Below, piece after piece: positions 1 to 8,615 of a stretch of 64,000 nt of DNA. The stretch's first letter is position 1. The number at the start of each line of letters is the position of its first letter. The translations under genes were made by a program, and so were the position numbers. Origin of the DNA: Streptomyces sp. NBC_00457 (GTDB taxonomy: Bacteria > Actinomycetota > Actinomycetes > Streptomycetales > Streptomycetaceae); assembly GCF_036014015.1 (NCBI RefSeq), contig NZ_CP107905.1:8060001-8124000 (forward strand), in the 5' to 3' direction. The notes below the pieces were generated by a model that saw only the letters and a list, made by a program, of their open reading frames with translations, did no database searches and was not told the origin of the DNA.

Positions 1-2
1 GT

Positions 3-1418
3 TCAGTCCGCTGATGGCAATACGCCGCACAGCGCGTCCAGCGCCGCCCCGTACGCGTGCTCCGAGGGCGTCGCGTAGCCCACGACGAGTCCGTCGGCGG
101 CCGGCATGTCCGTCTCCGGGTGCCGGAACTCGGCGAGTCCGTCCAGCGCGACGCCTTGCCAGGTGGCGGCCTTGACGGCGGACCGCTCGGTGCCGGGCGG
201 CAGTCTGAGCACGGCGTGCAGTCCGGCCGCCACACCCGTGACCTCGATGTGCGGCACGTGCTCGGCCAGCGCCGCGACGAGCCGGTCACGGCGGCTCCGG
301 TACCGCTGCCGCATACGCCGCACATGACGGTCGTACGACCCGGAGACGATGAAGTCGGCCAGGCTCAGCTGGTCGAGAACGCTCGCCCACCCCTCCCGCT
401 CGCCCTTGGCCTCGAGCACGGCGCCCATGTACCGCTCCGGAAGCACCATCCAGCCCAGCCGCAGCGCGGGCGACAGGCTCTTGCTCACCGAGCCGATGTG
501 GATCACCCGCTCGGGGTCGAGGCCCTGGACGGCGCCGACGGGCTTGCGGTCGTAGCGGAACTCCCCGTCGTAGTCGTCCTCCAGAACCACCCCGCCACGC
601 GCGCGTGCCCAGTCGACGGCGGCGGCCCGTCGCTCGGCGTGCAGCGGTCCGCCGGTGGGGAACTGATGCGCGGGCGTCAGCAGGACCGCACGCTCGCGCG
701 CCAGCAGGTCGACGCGGGCGCCGTCGTCGTCCAGGGGGAGCGGCACGGTCCGGGCCCCCGCCGTCTGGAGCAGTTCCCGGTGGAAGGCCAGTCCGTACGC
801 CTCCACCGCCACCGGTCCGCGCAGCACGCCGCCCCCGAAGAGCAGCCGGAGGGCGTGCGCGAAACCGGAGCAGACGACGATCCGGCCCGGCTCGGTGCGT
901 ACGCCACGCGCGCGTGCCAGATATTCGGTGAGCGCCTCCCGCAGCTCGCGCCGCCCGGCCGGATCACCGGGCCCGAACACCTCGTTCGGCGCCTGCTGGA
1001 GGGCTCGCCGATAGGAGGCCAGCCAGGCCGCGCGCGGGAACGCCGACGCGTCCGGGGCGCCCTGTCTGAGGTCGTGCCGTGGTCCACGCGCGCGTGGAGG
1101 TGCCTTTATGGGCACCCGCTCGGCGTGTCGCAGGGGCTCGGCCCGGGCGGCGACCCGCGTGCCCGAGCCCTGACGGGCGGTGAGCCAGCCCTCCGCGACG
1201 AGTTCCGCGTACGCGTCGGCCACCGTGTTCCGGGCCACGCCGAGATCGGCGGCGAGCGAACGGTACGGCGGCAGCCGGGTGCCCGGAGCGAGCCGTCCAC
1301 CGCGCACGGCATCGCGCAGCGCCCGGATCAGCGCGGCCCGCCGCCCGCCCGGTCCCGACAGCTCCAGATGCAGGTCGGCGCCGATGCGCTCCGCGGAATT
1401 GACCCACGATTCCGTCAT
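3..1418 (-). CDS. MocR/PdxR-type transcriptional regulator
   Basis: Predicted 471-residue GntR-family regulator fused to a PLP-dependent aminotransferase fold (MocR subfamily). The N-terminal winged helix lies at about residues 15-80 (GTRLPPYRSLAADLGVARNT, then a GSGT wing). The aminotransferase-like part carries DDYDGEFRYDR and a Schiff-base lysine context SVSKSLSPALRLGW. The ATG at 1418 is chosen because translation further upstream is low-complexity Ser/Cys and overlaps the divergent promoter. It is transcribed away from an AhpD-like gene 41 bp off, a common arrangement in which a MocR protein controls its neighbour in response to a PLP-linked ligand. The ligand is not evident. Family call is firm; the target gene is inferred from position. 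Confidence 0.93.
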   Translation of the reverse strand: MTESWVNSAERIGADLHLELSGPGGRRAALIRALRDAVRGGRLAPGTRLPPYRSLAADLGVARNTVADAYAELVAEGWLTARQGSGTRVAARAEPLRHAERVPIKAPPRARGPRHDLRQGAPDASAFPRAAWLASYRRALQQAPNEVFGPGDPAGRRELREALTEYLARARGVRTEPGRIVVCSGFAHALRLLFGGGVLRGPVAVEAYGLAFHRELLQTAGARTVPLPLDDDGARVDLLARERAVLLTPAHQFPTGGPLHAERRAAAVDWARARGGVVLEDDYDGEFRYDRKPVGAVQGLDPERVIHIGSVSKSLSPALRLGWMVLPERYMGAVLEAKGEREGWASVLDQLSLADFIVSGSYDRHVRRMRQRYRSRRDRLVAALAEHVPHIEVTGVAAGLHAVLRLPPGTERSAVKAATWQGVALDGLAEFRHPETDMPAADGLVVGYATPSEHAYGAALDALCGVLPSAD

Positions 1419-1459
1419 GGAAATGCACCCTACAGCCGGTCTTTCGGCTCCATAGATTG
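1419..1459. promoter_or_regulatory. Divergent leaderless promoter region
   Basis: Forty-one bases separate the MocR and AhpD-like starts, leaving no room for two ribosome sites. On the minus strand TAGGGT (1432-1427) lies 8 bases from the MocR ATG, a usual -10 spacing for a leaderless mRNA. On the plus strand TAGATT (1453-1458) abuts the ATG at 1460. A small inverted repeat AGCCG/CGGCT (1434-1438, 1445-1449) could be an operator half-pair. Confidence 0.45.
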
Positions 1460-1951
1460 ATGCGCATGACGACGAACACGACGACGGACACGACGCACAC
1501 GACGACAACCCGCATCAACTTCGCGAAGACCGCCCCGAAGGTGTTCCGCGCCCTCATCGGCTTCGACGCCGCCGCCCGCGAGGGCCTCGACCCGGCCCTC
1601 GTCGAGCTCATCCAGATCCGGGCCTCCCACCTCAACCACTGCGCGTACTGCCTCCACATGCACACCAACGACGCCCGCAAGGCCGGCGAGAGCGAGGACC
1701 GGCTGCACATGGTCCCGGTCTGGCGCGAGGCCCGGCACTTCTTCACCCCACAGGAACAAGCCGCCCTCGCCCTGACCGAAGCGGTCACCCTGATCGCCGA
1801 CGGAGGCGTCCCGGACGACGTCTACGCGGAGGCAGCCGCCCACTTCGACGACGAGGAACTCGCCCACGTGCTCGCCCTGATCTTCACGATCAACACGTGG
1901 AACCGGGTGGCCCTGTCGACGGGGAAGGTGGCGGGCACGGACGAACGCTGA
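1460..1951 (+). CDS. Carboxymuconolactone decarboxylase/AhpD-like protein
   Basis: About 163 residues. The AhpD core is clear: helix ELIQIRASHLNHC followed by CAYCLHMH, the CxxCxxxH redox/active-site signature of the AhpD-like clan. A Thr-rich N-terminus precedes it. The length fits single-domain members, which act as alkylhydroperoxidase-type reductants or small-molecule decarboxylases. Starts at ATG 1460 or 1466; neither has a Shine-Dalgarno, consistent with a leaderless message. The divergent MocR regulator is its likely controller. The substrate cannot be told from sequence. Confidence 0.9.
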   Translation: MRMTTNTTTDTTHTTTTRINFAKTAPKVFRALIGFDAAAREGLDPALVELIQIRASHLNHCAYCLHMHTNDARKAGESEDRLHMVPVWREARHFFTPQEQAALALTEAVTLIADGGVPDDVYAEAAAHFDDEELAHVLALIFTINTWNRVALSTGKVAGTDER

Positions 1952-2014
1952 ACCGCACCCATGGCACCCATGGCACATGGCACCCCTGGCACCCGTGGCC
2001 CTTGTGCCCAGCGC

Positions 2015-3502
2015 CTACACAGCCATCGGTCGGTCATACGGCCCGATCGGCGCCGGCAGCCGCGAACTCCCCGTCAGATGACGGTCGACGGCCGCCGCCA
2101 CCGCCCGCCCCTCCGCGATCGCCCACACGATCAGCGACTGCCCCCGCGCGGCGTCCCCGGCGACGAACACGCCGGGGACGTTCGTGGCGAAGCCGGCATC
2201 CCGCGCGACCGTGCCCCGGGCCTCCATCGTCAGCCCCAACTGGTCGACGAGCCCGTCCCCCCGGTCGGGCCCGGAGAACCCGAGGGCCAGCAGCACAAGG
2301 TCGGCGGGCAGCCTCCGCCCGGTGCCCGGCACCGGCCGCCGCCCCGCGTCCACCTCGACCAGATGCAGTGACCGCACATGCCCACTCTCGTCGCCGGTGA
2401 AGCGGAGCGTGGACGCCGCGAACAACCGTGCGTCCGCATCCGCCGCCGGCGCCGTCCGCAGCTCACCGGCCTCCTCGTGCGCGGCCGACAGCCGGTAGAT
2501 CTTCGGATACGTGGGCCAGGGCTCGGCATCGTCGTCCCGTTCCGCGCCCGGCTGGGTGTAGATGTCCAACTGCGTGACGGACGCGGCGCCTTCACGCACC
2601 GCCGTGCCCAGACAGTCCGCTCCGGTGTCCCCGCCACCGACGATGACGACATGCTTCCCGGCCGCCGACATCGGCGAGGACTCCAGATCGCCCTCGCACA
2701 CCCGGTTGGCCAACGGCAGATACTCCATGGCCTGCTGTATTCCGGCCAACTCCCGTCCCGGTACGGGAAGTTCACGCCACGCGGTCGCTCCCGTGGCGAT
2801 CACGACGGCGTCGTACCGCGCCCGCAGCTCCGCGGCGCCGACGTCCCGCCCCACCGCCGTCGACGTACGGAACTTCGTGCCCTCGGCCCGCATCTGCTCC
2901 AGCCGCCGCTCCAGATGCCGTTTCTCCATCTTGAACTCGGGGATGCCGTACCGCATCAGCCCGCCCAGCCGGTCGTCCTTCTCGTACACGACGACCGTAT
3001 GGCCCGCCCGCGTCAACTGCTGTGCGGCGGCGAGCCCGGTGGGCCCCGACCCGATCACCGCGACCGTCCGCCCAGAGAGCCGGTCCGGCGGCTGCGGCGG
3101 CGCGAACCCCTCCTCCCAGGCCCGGTCGGCGATGGCGCACTCGACGTTCTTGATCGTGACCGCGGGCTGGTTGATGGCCAGCACACAGCCCGCCTCGCAG
3201 GGCGCCGGGCACAACCGGCCGGTGAACTCGGGGAAGTTGTTGGTGGCGTGCAGCCGGTCGGCGGCCGCCCGCCAGTCCTCCCGGGAGACGAGGTCGTTCC
3301 ACTCCGGGATCAGATTGCCCAGCGGACACGCCTCGTGGCAGAACGGGATCCCGCAGTCCATACAGCGGTCAGCCTGCTTGCTGATGATGGGCAGCAACGC
3401 CCCGGGGACATACACCTCGTCCCAGTCCCGGACCCGCTCCTCGACGGGCCGGCGGGGCCATTCCTCGCGAGGCGTGGTCAGGAAACCCTTCGGATCGGCC
3501 AT
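2015..3502 (-). CDS. gltD: Glutamate synthase small subunit (GltD), orphan copy
   Basis: 495 residues, full length for the NADPH-dependent beta subunit of glutamate synthase. Cys47, Cys50, Cys55 and Cys59 (CMDCGIPFCHEAC) form the N-terminal iron-sulfur cluster motif. An FAD dinucleotide fold is at GSGPTGLAAA (151-160), and GGGDTGADC marks the NADPH domain. The ATG at 3502 gives the usual MADPKGFL start. In glutamate synthase this subunit feeds electrons to the large subunit GltB, but no gltB is next to it here; neighbours are unrelated membrane and regulatory genes. It may be a second gltD that works with a distant gltB, or an oxidoreductase for another partner. Confidence 0.93.
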   Translation of the reverse strand: MADPKGFLTTPREEWPRRPVEERVRDWDEVYVPGALLPIISKQADRCMDCGIPFCHEACPLGNLIPEWNDLVSREDWRAAADRLHATNNFPEFTGRLCPAPCEAGCVLAINQPAVTIKNVECAIADRAWEEGFAPPQPPDRLSGRTVAVIGSGPTGLAAAQQLTRAGHTVVVYEKDDRLGGLMRYGIPEFKMEKRHLERRLEQMRAEGTKFRTSTAVGRDVGAAELRARYDAVVIATGATAWRELPVPGRELAGIQQAMEYLPLANRVCEGDLESSPMSAAGKHVVIVGGGDTGADCLGTAVREGAASVTQLDIYTQPGAERDDDAEPWPTYPKIYRLSAAHEEAGELRTAPAADADARLFAASTLRFTGDESGHVRSLHLVEVDAGRRPVPGTGRRLPADLVLLALGFSGPDRGDGLVDQLGLTMEARGTVARDAGFATNVPGVFVAGDAARGQSLIVWAIAEGRAVAAAVDRHLTGSSRLPAPIGPYDRPMAV

Positions 3503-3646
3503 GGCCGTCTTCCTCAGATACGCGTGTGACAGGCCGTGCGTCATCGGGCGGCACTCTTTCGGCCACGATACGTCCCTCCGGCCACGCCCGCAGAGGGCCG
3601 GACAGCGCTTTCTCCTGAGTTTTCCCGCGCTGAGGCACGGGCTCCC

Positions 3647-4129
3647 TCAAGCGATGGCCAGCACATACGCCACCGCCGCGCCGGCCGACGCGACCATGCG
3701 GACGTGATTCCAGGCCGTCCACTCGCGCACATACGTCGGCCAGTACGCCGCCGCCTCCGGAGTGCCGGCGTCCAGCTTCATCAACGCCTCGTTGCGCGGC
3801 ACGTTCGCGAACATCGTCAGCCCGAACGATCCGAACAGATACAGCGCACTGCCGACCAGCAACTCCACGGTGCCCTCGTCCGGCCACAGCACGAACGTCA
3901 CCACCGCGATCACCGCGCACAGCACAGCGGAGCCGACGAACACCAGCATGAAGGCCGGGCGCAGCGCGGTCACGTTGATCGCCTTCATCGCGGCGATTCC
4001 CTGCGCGGGCGGCAGCGCGGCCAGCCCCTGCATCACAAAGGTCGAGAACGCGCAGAAGACCCCGGCCACCAGCCCGGTGCCCACCACACCCAGCACCGTG
4101 AGCACGAAGTACGGCCCGTCGATCGTCAT
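3647..4129 (-). CDS. DUF1772 (anthrone-oxygenase-like) membrane protein
   Basis: 160 residues with four predicted membrane helices (about residues 8-30, 52-72, 77-100 and 138-158). The C-terminal motif TYVREWTAWNHVRMVAS carries the W-N-x-x-R element typical of DUF1772. The family includes anthrone oxygenases and many uncharacterised integral membrane proteins. The start at 4129 puts the first helix directly after MTIDGPY. It stands alone, 144 bp upstream of gltD on the same strand. No substrate can be inferred. Confidence 0.8.
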   Translation of the reverse strand: MTIDGPYFVLTVLGVVGTGLVAGVFCAFSTFVMQGLAALPPAQGIAAMKAINVTALRPAFMLVFVGSAVLCAVIAVVTFVLWPDEGTVELLVGSALYLFGSFGLTMFANVPRNEALMKLDAGTPEAAAYWPTYVREWTAWNHVRMVASAGAAVAYVLAIA

Positions 4130-4282
4130 CTCAACACCCACTCCCACGTCGGCCGAGACCTGCCCGGCACCTTCCGTCACCACAAGTGAAATCCCGTACG
4201 AGATCAGTGACCATGGCCCATGCGCGCGACGACATACGCGAGAGTCCAGAGCCAGGCACTCACTCGGAGCAGTCGGCCGACC

Positions 4283-4972
4283 TCAGACCACCCCCACCGC
4301 TCGCCAGGCCCCCAGCCGCGCCTCCACATCCGCCGCGATCCGCCGCCGCGCCTCATGCCGCGGAACCCCGCTCATCAGCAGTTGGTCGTACGGCGTGTCC
4401 ACATGCCGCACCGACGCCACGACCGCCGACGTCACCGCCCCCTCGGACAGCGCCCGCCCCGCCGCGCTCCGCCCCACGCGCCCACTGCCCCGCACGGACG
4501 CATGCGCCGCGATCTCCCATGCCCGCTCCCGCGGGCAGCCGGGAAACAGCCGCCGTATCTCGCCCGCGAACGCCTCTGTGAACCGCAGATCCTGCGCCGC
4601 CCGCCGCGCGGCGTCCCGCACCCGGCGCCGCCGCCGTGCCTCCGCGTCCACCAGACACCGCTGCTCCGCTCGCGCGAGCGCCGCCTCCTCGACCAGTACG
4701 CCCTGCCGCTCATACCGACTCTGGCGCCGGTTGAACCGCACGACCACCGCCGACAGCCCACTCTCCTCCCGCGACCTGCGCGTCAACGCCGTGTCGCCCC
4801 TCGGCAGAAAGACCAGATGCCCGAGGTCGGCGCAGTCGAGACACCGCGGCGCGCCCTCCTCCATGACGAGCATCGGCAGCGGCCCGCGATGGCATGCGGA
4901 GCAGTTCCGTCTCTTGATCGGCTGGAAGACCAGAAGTCCGGCGCGGTGCACGGACGTTGCGAGGGGTGCCAT
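4283..4972 (-). CDS. DUF2293 domain protein
   Basis: 229 residues. The N-terminal part holds a CSACHRG...CLDCADLG four-cysteine pattern (about residues 24-48) that looks like a zinc ribbon, followed by an Arg-rich helical region (about 95-125). The C-terminal DUF2293 domain (about 130-220) runs from FTEAFAGEIRRLFPGCPRERAWEIAAHA to TPYDQLLMSGVPRHEARRRI. The family is widespread in Streptomyces; function is unknown. The zinc ribbon plus basic stretch suggests nucleic-acid contact, which is inference. Confidence 0.8.
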   Translation of the reverse strand: MAPLATSVHRAGLLVFQPIKRRNCSACHRGPLPMLVMEEGAPRCLDCADLGHLVFLPRGDTALTRRSREESGLSAVVVRFNRRQSRYERQGVLVEEAALARAEQRCLVDAEARRRRRVRDAARRAAQDLRFTEAFAGEIRRLFPGCPRERAWEIAAHASVRGSGRVGRSAAGRALSEGAVTSAVVASVRHVDTPYDQLLMSGVPRHEARRRIAADVEARLGAWRAVGVV

Positions 4973-5061
4973 ACGCGCTTCCTTCCCGCCGGTGACCCGC
5001 GATCCACGCCGGTTTCCCGCCCCCCGTCACCGCCGACCGGGGACGGGCGCATCATGGGCGT

Positions 5062-5694
5062 GTGCGACTCGAAGCGATCACCTGGGAGCGGCTCGGCGAT
5101 CTCCTGGCCGAGCGGCTGCTCGATCTGAAGACGGCCGACGGCAGCCCGTGGCCCCGCATCGCCTTCGACGGCGCCCCGGCCGCCCGCCCGGGAGACCTGG
5201 CCGAACGCGTCTGTGAAGCACTGCGCATACGCGGCCGCCCCTCACTCGTCGTGGGCATGGAGGGCTTTCTGCGCCCTGCCTCCGTGCGTCTGGAATATGG
5301 CCACCGGGACGTCGAGGCCTACTACAACGGCTGGTTCGACACCGGCGCCGTATGGCGCGAGGTCTTCGGCCCCCTCGAACCCTCCGGCGACGGCCGCGTC
5401 CTGCCCGACCTGTGGGACCCGGCCACCGACCGCGCCACCCGCAGTCCCTATGTCCAACTCCCGCCCGGCGGCGTCCTGTTGCTCCACGGTCCCCTCCTGC
5501 TGCGCCACTGGTTCCCCTTCGACCTGTCCGTCCACGTCCGCCTCACGTCCGGCGCCCTCCGCCGCCGCACTCCCGAAGCCGAGCAGTGGACCCTCCCCGC
5601 CTTCGAGCGCTACGACGACGAGACCGACCCCGCCGCCACGGCCGACGTCCTGGTCCGCGCCGACGACCCCCGGCATCCGGCCTGGAGCGGCTGA
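5062..5694 (+). CDS. Uridine kinase-like protein with degenerate P-loop
   Basis: 210 residues from a GTG start, divergent from the DUF2293 gene. The layout resembles the actinobacterial uridine-kinase family: FLRPASVRLEYGHRDVEAYYNGWFD and VLPDLWDPATDRATRSPYV are its usual internal motifs, and LLLHGPLLL is the lid-proximal strand. However, the position of the Walker A loop reads AFDGAPAARPG with no Gly-Lys-Ser/Thr, so phosphate binding is doubtful. It may be a non-catalytic relative or bind nucleotide unconventionally. Confidence 0.75.
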   Translation: MRLEAITWERLGDLLAERLLDLKTADGSPWPRIAFDGAPAARPGDLAERVCEALRIRGRPSLVVGMEGFLRPASVRLEYGHRDVEAYYNGWFDTGAVWREVFGPLEPSGDGRVLPDLWDPATDRATRSPYVQLPPGGVLLLHGPLLLRHWFPFDLSVHVRLTSGALRRRTPEAEQWTLPAFERYDDETDPAATADVLVRADDPRHPAWSG

Positions 5695-5892
5695 CCGGGC
5701 ACACATCTCGCGTGTATGCGCGAAGCCCTCGGTTTTATGGGCGAAGCGCTTGGTCCGACGCCTGCCGCCCGCGCTCGAACGTCATCCCGACGTTCCGGGT
5801 GCATCCGCCCGGCCGCACGGCGAGAATGAGGGCGCCGGGACTAGCGGTGCGTTCCGCGCCGCGCCGGCCGTCCGGCATCGGGAGGTACGCCC

Positions 5893-6324
5893 ATGACCAC
5901 CGCCGGAGACATCATGCACCGTGGCGCCCAGTGGATCCCCGCCCACGAGACCCTCGACCGCGCCGCCCAGCTGATGCGCGAGCTCAACGTCGGAGCCCTG
6001 CCCATCGGCGACTCGAACGACCGGCTCTGCGGCATCCTCACCGACCGCGACATCGTCGTCGGCTGCGTGGCCATGGGCCGCGACCCGGCCAAGGTCACCG
6101 CCGGTGAGATGGCCCAGGGCACCCCGCGCTGGATCGCGGCGAACGCCGATGTCAGCGACGTACTCCACGAGATGCAGGAGCACCAGATCCGCCGGCTCCC
6201 CGTCATCGAGAACAAGCGCCTGGTCGGCATGATCAGCGAGGCCGATCTGGCCCAGCATCTGACGGAGGACCAGATCGCCACCTGGGCCGAGTCCGTCTAC
6301 GCGAGGACGACCCCCACACGCTGA
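5893..6324 (+). CDS. Two-CBS-domain protein (Hrp1-like)
   Basis: 143 residues consisting of two tandem CBS domains (about 5-60 and 72-130), with the strand motifs GALPIGD...LCGILTDRDIV and RRLPVIENKRLVGMISEAD. The pair would form one Bateman module binding an adenine nucleotide. Length and layout match stand-alone CBS proteins such as mycobacterial Hrp1. A GGGAGGT Shine-Dalgarno is just upstream of ATG 5893. No partner enzyme is fused or obviously co-transcribed. Confidence 0.92.
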   Translation: MTTAGDIMHRGAQWIPAHETLDRAAQLMRELNVGALPIGDSNDRLCGILTDRDIVVGCVAMGRDPAKVTAGEMAQGTPRWIAANADVSDVLHEMQEHQIRRLPVIENKRLVGMISEADLAQHLTEDQIATWAESVYARTTPTR

Positions 6325-6354
6325 CCCGCTCGATCACCTCGGGCAGGACGCCGC

Positions 6355-7482
6355 TCAGAGCCAGCCGCTGCGCCGGAAGCCGCGGTACAGCGTCAGACAG
6401 GCGACGGATATCACGGCCATGACCAAGGGATAGCCGAACTGCCAGTGCAGCTCCGGCATGTGCTCGAAGTTCATGCCGTACACCCCGCAGACCATGGTCG
6501 GTACGGCGATGATCGCGGCCCATGCCGTGATCTTCCGCATGTCCTCGTTCTGCGCGACCGTGACCTGCGCCAGATGCGCCTGCAGGATCGAGTTGAGCAG
6601 CTCGTCGAAGGCGGCTATCTGCTCCTTGGCGCGCAGCAAGTGGTCGGAGACGTCGCGGAAATACGCCTGTATCTCCGGATCGACCACCCGTATCGGCCGG
6701 GTGGCGAGATCCTCGAGCGGGCGGCCGAGCGGCACCACGGCCCGCTTCAGTTCGAGGAGTTCGCGCTTGAGCTGGTAGATACGCCCCGGGTCGACCCGCG
6801 CGCCGTTCTCCGCGAACACCGCCGTCTCGACCTCGTCGATGTCCCCCTGCACCGAGTCGGTGACGCTCAGATAGTCGTCGACCACATGGTCCGCGATCGC
6901 GTGCAGCACCGCCGCGGGACCCTGCGCGAGTTGCTGAGGGTCGGACTCCAGCTCCTCACGGAGCGGGCCCAGCGAGCCGTGCCGTCCGTGCCGTACGGTG
7001 ATCACGAAATCCCGGCCGACGAACACCATGATCTCGCCGGTGTTCACCACCTCGCTCGTCGCCGTGAGTTCCTCGTGCTCGACGTAGCAGACCGTCTTGA
7101 ACACCGCGAACAGTGTCTCGTCGTAGCGCTCGAGCTTCGGGCGCTGGTGGGCCTCGATCGCGTCCTCGACCGCCAGCGGATGCAGGTCGAAGAGCTCGGC
7201 GATACCCGCGAACTCCTGGTCCGTCGGCTCGTGGAGGCCGAGCCACACGAAACCGTCGCCGTGCTTGCGCACCCGCTGCACCGCGTCGACCAGATCGCCG
7301 CCGGCGAGATCCCGGGTGCCGTCCCGGTAGGTCACGCAGTTCACCACCGAGGAACCCAGCGGGGACCGGGCGGGATGGCTCAGGTCGACGCGCGGGCGCC
7401 GCCGGGCCAGCCGCGCCACTCTGCGCAGGCCACCGACCTTGCCGAGGCCCGTCACCCTCCGCAGATTCCCTGCCATCGCCAT
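6355..7482 (-). CDS. corA: CorA-family Mg2+/Co2+ channel
   Basis: 375 residues. A large N-terminal cytosolic domain is followed by two C-terminal membrane helices, with the selectivity loop GMN in VYGMNFEHMPEL between them. The reading frame stays open far upstream, but GAGGAG six bases before ATG 7482 sets the start; the sequence further upstream is not CorA-like. CorA pentamers pass divalent cations across the cytoplasmic membrane. It converges on the CBS-protein gene; no regulatory element is apparent. Confidence 0.93.
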   Translation of the reverse strand: MAMAGNLRRVTGLGKVGGLRRVARLARRRPRVDLSHPARSPLGSSVVNCVTYRDGTRDLAGGDLVDAVQRVRKHGDGFVWLGLHEPTDQEFAGIAELFDLHPLAVEDAIEAHQRPKLERYDETLFAVFKTVCYVEHEELTATSEVVNTGEIMVFVGRDFVITVRHGRHGSLGPLREELESDPQQLAQGPAAVLHAIADHVVDDYLSVTDSVQGDIDEVETAVFAENGARVDPGRIYQLKRELLELKRAVVPLGRPLEDLATRPIRVVDPEIQAYFRDVSDHLLRAKEQIAAFDELLNSILQAHLAQVTVAQNEDMRKITAWAAIIAVPTMVCGVYGMNFEHMPELHWQFGYPLVMAVISVACLTLYRGFRRSGWL

Positions 7483-7725
7483 CTGGATCTCCTCGCGTGG
7501 ATCTCCGCGCCGCATTTCTGCGCCCTGGCGTGCCAGTTTGCCAGCTCCGCCGGACTGTTGGGCGGGCCTGTGGGAACAGCCAATTCCGCTTTGTTCCCGG
7601 CTGTGGACAACGTTTGGCGCCGCCTGCGACGTGGCGGCGAAGAGTGGGCAGGGGCGTCTCCGACCGGATCGTCCTACCGGAGCGTCGGCGAACCGGGCAA
7701 GTAGAGCGAATGGGATGATCACGGC

Positions 7726-8520
7726 ATGACGCGAAGCGATGGATACCTTCTCGACAACCGGCAGAGCGAGGCGGCCGAGCGCTTCGCCGCCTTCGCCGCC
7801 CTCTTCGACCCCACGACGTTCCGGCACCTCGAAGCGTTCGGCATCGGACCCGGCTGGCGCTGCTGGGAGGTCGGTGCCGGTGGCACCTCCGTGGTGTCAT
7901 GGCTGGCCAAGAAGGTCGGTCCGACGGGAAAGGTCGTCGCGACCGACATCGACATCTCGCGCCTCGCCCCGGCCGCCCGGCCTCCCGTCGAGATCCGGGT
8001 CCATGACGTGGGTGCCCACGAGCCGCCGGGGGAGGGGTTCGACCTGGTGCACGCCCGGCTCGTCCTCGTCCATGTGCCGGACCGGGAACGGGCGTTGCGC
8101 TCCATGGTCAAGGCCCTGCGTCCCGGCGGACGGCTCCTGATCGAGGACGCCGACCCTGCCCTGCAGCCGTTGACCTGCCCCGACGAGTACGGCCCCGACC
8201 AGCAGCTGGCGAACCGGCTGCGCACCGGCTTCCGCCAACTGCTCGCTGACCGGGGCGCCGACCTTGCGTACGGCCGCACGCTGCCGCGCCTGCTGCGTGA
8301 GGCCGGACTGCGCGGTGTGGAGGCCGACGCGTACTTCCCGGTCGCCTCACCCGCCTGTGCCGCCCTGGAATCCGCGACGATCCGTCAGATCCGCGACCAG
8401 CTCGTCACCGCGGGCCTCGCCACGGACGCCGATATCGACCGCCACCTGACGAACGTCGCCTCCGGCACCATGGATCTGGCCACGGCCCCGATGATCTCGG
8501 CGTGGGGGCGCAGGCCGTAG
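7726..8520 (+). CDS. SAM-dependent class I methyltransferase
   Basis: 264 residues. The Rossmann motif I is CWEVGAGGTSVVSWLA (about 46-61), motif II ends in VVATDIDISRL, and FDLVHARLVLVHVPDRERALRSM plus LRPGGRLLIED give the post-I and motif III region typical of methyltransferase domain 25/11 proteins. The substrate is unknown. It reads divergently from corA across about 240 bp. Nothing in the neighbourhood hints at a pathway. Confidence 0.88.
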   Translation: MTRSDGYLLDNRQSEAAERFAAFAALFDPTTFRHLEAFGIGPGWRCWEVGAGGTSVVSWLAKKVGPTGKVVATDIDISRLAPAARPPVEIRVHDVGAHEPPGEGFDLVHARLVLVHVPDRERALRSMVKALRPGGRLLIEDADPALQPLTCPDEYGPDQQLANRLRTGFRQLLADRGADLAYGRTLPRLLREAGLRGVEADAYFPVASPACAALESATIRQIRDQLVTAGLATDADIDRHLTNVASGTMDLATAPMISAWGRRP

Positions 8521-8615
8521 ATCCGACAGCGGGATGTCGGCCGGCGCGGGAGGCACCGCGTGCGAGGCAGTCCCGTCGTCAGTTGTGCACCGGTGCTCTG
8601 GTCCTTGTCCCGTCG

